IMG/VR virus record: IMGVR_UViG_3300015261_000167
Location: 1-21,580 of that record
Strand: one strand, 5' to 3'
Length of the DNA: 21,580 nt
Origin: a virus
Part shown: positions 20,193 to 21,580 of the stretch, piece by piece
How the letters are laid out: every line of letters begins with the position of its first letter
How positions within the stretch are numbered: the first letter of the stretch is position 1
Program-made: the position numbers and the translations under genes
The notes under the pieces: model-generated
What the model was told of the DNA's origin: nothing
The model's input: only the letters and a program-made list of their open reading frames with translations
Databases searched by the model: none

Positions 20193-20713
20193 AGTAAGTC
20201 CATTTGCCCGCTTTCTGATTGCGGCTGTCGCGGCGGCAACGTAAAAGGTGGCGCCCCTGAAATATTGGCACGCTCTAGGAAGATACGCCATAACGCCTGA
20301 ATGTCGGTCCGATCAATGGGCTCTGCGTATCCTGAAGATCCTTCAGGGACTGGCACGTGCACATGAGGATGGTCCGCATTTTTCCCATAATGCGGCATGC
20401 CCTTTCCGATAGTGTTGACGTGTTCGCTTGGACCATTTTCGTCAAGGGCCAGCAGCCTGGCGCCACCAGCAACAAAGGTCATTGATACCTTATCCGGCAC
20501 TCCGTCGAAGTCACTGTACTTATGGAAAATATCTAGGAAGTAGCCCTCTTGGACGACATCTTTAATCGATATAGGGATGCGACACTTGTGGGACGCTGGA
20601 AACCCTTTCCCGCCCTGGGACTTCCAGATAATGGTCTTGGCTCCAGCCCAGGATTTTGGGACGGAAATTGCCGCCATGGCATCTGTGTACGGAATCTTGC
20701 CGGCTTGCGCCAT
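20189..20713 (-). CDS. DUF6978-like protein, first gene of a two-gene module
   Basis: A 174-aa protein. The middle region GYFLDIFHKYSDFDGVPDKVSMTFVAGGARLLALDENGPSEHVN, then HYGKNADHPHVHVPV, has the His-rich HxN...HxHxH layout I associate with the DUF6978 family; several of these His could bind a metal. A proline-rich tail (PPFTLPPRQPQ) leads into the coupled DUF1828-like gene. The start has AGGAG seven bases upstream. As a coupled pair next to the repressor, with its own terminator, it looks like an accessory module for defence or addiction; this is inference. Confidence 0.65.
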   Translation of the reverse strand: MAQAGKIPYTDAMAAISVPKSWAGAKTIIWKSQGGKGFPASHKCRIPISIKDVVQEGYFLDIFHKYSDFDGVPDKVSMTFVAGGARLLALDENGPSEHVNTIGKGMPHYGKNADHPHVHVPVPEGSSGYAEPIDRTDIQALWRIFLERANISGAPPFTLPPRQPQSESGQMDLL

Positions 20714-20846
20714 TCCCTGCTCCTATAATTCACGAGCCTCAAATGAGCGCGCTTCCTTTTTTTGGTTCAGTTGAAACCACTATTCACCCGGCGGAGCGCA
20801 CGAAGCCTACCTAGGCGTCGATCGCACATTCCTTCCCGCCTGCACC

Positions 20847-21086
20847 TCATCCATGCACACCATAGAAGTGATTCAGCGCTATCAGCTCAACCACAGCCAC
20901 GATGGTGCAGAGTACAACGAAGCCAGGACTGAAAACCCGCTTGCGGTTGGATGAGCTGCCGTCCGGCCAAATGCCAGCTTCGGTTGTGAAAACCACCATG
21001 AGCGCCAGCAGGGCACAGGTCCACACCTTGCTCCAGAAGCTTTGCTCTCGCCATGAGGTTGATGGCTTTCCAAGGGCGGATGGCAT
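20847..21086 (-). CDS. Small membrane protein coupled to the repressor gene
   Basis: A 79-aa protein with two hydrophobic stretches (~20-38, VWTCALLALMVVFTTEAGI, and ~53-73, FSPGFVVLCTIVAVVELIALN). Its ATG overlaps the repressor stop (TGATG), so it would be made whenever the repressor is made, i.e. in the lysogen. That expression pattern suits a superinfection-exclusion protein, but no family is recognised. SD is poor; coupling probably drives translation. The ~130 bases between its end and the next gene hold no gene. Confidence 0.6.
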   Translation of the reverse strand: MPSALGKPSTSWREQSFWSKVWTCALLALMVVFTTEAGIWPDGSSSNRKRVFSPGFVVLCTIVAVVELIALNHFYGVHG

Positions 21087-21580
21087 CAGTAAAACTTCTG
21101 CAGCGCCTGCACAACCACGCCTACGATCCTGCAGTTCTCGTCGACCGCCTCGATCGGGTAGCTCGGATTCAGCGGCTTCAGGAACAGCCGGCCGCCGTCG
21201 CTCACCAGCTTCTTGAATGTAGCCTCGTTGCTGTCTGGCAGCTTGGCCACCACCAGCTTACCTGGTGCAACCTCAGCCTCGGTGTCTACCAGGATCAGAG
21301 TGCCCTCAGTGATGCTCTGGCCGGCGGGCGCCGTCATCGAGTCACCTTTGACCGTCAGCCAGAACGCTGTGCCCTTGGAGTCGTACTCCGAGAACTCGTA
21401 GCTGTCCGAGAAGCCGGCCGGGTAGGGCTCCACGGCCTCCGCCCAGGAGCCGGCGGCAACCCAGCTGATTACGGGGTAGCGGAATGATTTGGTGGGCTGG
21501 GCGGCGATTGAAATATTCGAGGGGCTTTCGCCAGGCAAAAGCAGCGCTGCCGGATCGATTTTCAGTTCATGGGCAATCTT
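21086..21580 (-). CDS. Phage CI-type repressor, S24 peptidase domain (5' end outside the window)
   Basis: 164 aa are visible; the N-terminal HTH lies beyond the right edge, and only its last residues (KIAHELKIDPAALL) are seen. The C-terminal S24 domain is complete: an Ala-Gly cleavage site in SWVAAGSWAEA, the catalytic Ser in GDSM and the catalytic Lys in EATFKKL. Such repressors keep the prophage silent and undergo RecA-stimulated self-cleavage after DNA damage, which leads to induction. The likely operator at the left promoter is 16873-16887. The partial start shown by an internal TTG is not the real one, since the frame stays open to the window end. Confidence 0.92.
   Translation of the reverse strand, partial: KIAHELKIDPAALLLPGESPSNISIAAQPTKSFRYPVISWVAAGSWAEAVEPYPAGFSDSYEFSEYDSKGTAFWLTVKGDSMTAPAGQSITEGTLILVDTEAEVAPGKLVVAKLPDSNEATFKKLVSDGGRLFLKPLNPSYPIEAVDENCRIVGVVVQALQKFY

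Noticed and set aside
20775-20835. GCCTA-cc-TAGGC palindrome (near 20805-20816) as a terminator of the repressor operon
   Set aside because: The stem is only five base pairs with a two-base loop and no T-run follows.
1-21580. CRISPR array, insertion sequence or tRNA genes
   Set aside because: No regularly spaced repeats, no transposase and no cloverleaf-like sequence were seen on reading either strand.

Overview
The window is the left (integration, early-left and immunity) arm of a lambda-like temperate phage integrated in a Pseudomonas genome. It runs from a complete tyrosine integrase at the left edge to the C-terminal part of an S24-type CI repressor cut by the right edge. The host call rests on families that are essentially Pseudomonas-specific (DUF1654, DUF2388), on several proteins of a type I know only from Pseudomonas phages, and on GC-rich codon use. 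No structural, replication-initiation or lysis genes are visible; cro, replication and late genes would lie to the right. No tRNA or att core is identifiable.

The backbone is one long leftward (minus-strand) early transcription unit. Its likely start is a sigma70 promoter at 16846-16874 whose -35 is overlapped by a perfect 15-bp palindrome. Going left from it come small leader ORFs (16830-16595), tiny early genes (16520-15858), a tightly coupled run of small proteins joined by ATGA overlaps (15268-14145, including 34- and 49-aa genes), a GHKL-type ATPase, a Rad52-like annealing protein candidate and Gp157 (14098-11701), several phage hypotheticals (11693-10429), a YejK/NdpA nucleoid protein, a PAPS-reductase-family protein, a C5 cytosine methyltransferase, a DUF4406 operon, a frameshifted hypothetical gene, and finally a small membrane protein, a DUF4224 (excisionase-like) protein and the integrase.

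Inserted into this unit, and pointing against it, are + strand cassettes: 1585-2096, 2860-3309, 4306-4995, 7038-8157, 9304-10378 and 15498-15875. Most encode membrane proteins, lipoproteins or unknowns, and look like morons (lysogen-expressed accessory genes). Two are clear paralogues (4306-4995 and 9725-10378: two membrane segments plus a coiled coil), and two carry the same promoter/leader cassette (7883-7943 and 9660-9720).

Between the early-left promoter and the repressor is a second accessory zone, all on the minus strand and punctuated by intrinsic terminators. It holds a DUF1654 gene under a near-consensus LexA box, a superinfection-immunity-like membrane protein fused to a zinc ribbon, an unknown acidic protein, a DUF2388 protein, and a translationally coupled two-gene module (DUF1828-like plus DUF6978-like) that is the best candidate here for an undescribed defence or toxin-antitoxin pair. 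A small membrane protein is coupled to the repressor stop codon.

A recurring regulatory theme is a short GC-rich hairpin placed directly 5' of the Shine-Dalgarno sequence. It is seen before many genes on both strands, with different loops but preserved pairing. Duplicated leaders and apparent leader relics at cassette borders suggest these leaders may act as joints for gene exchange.
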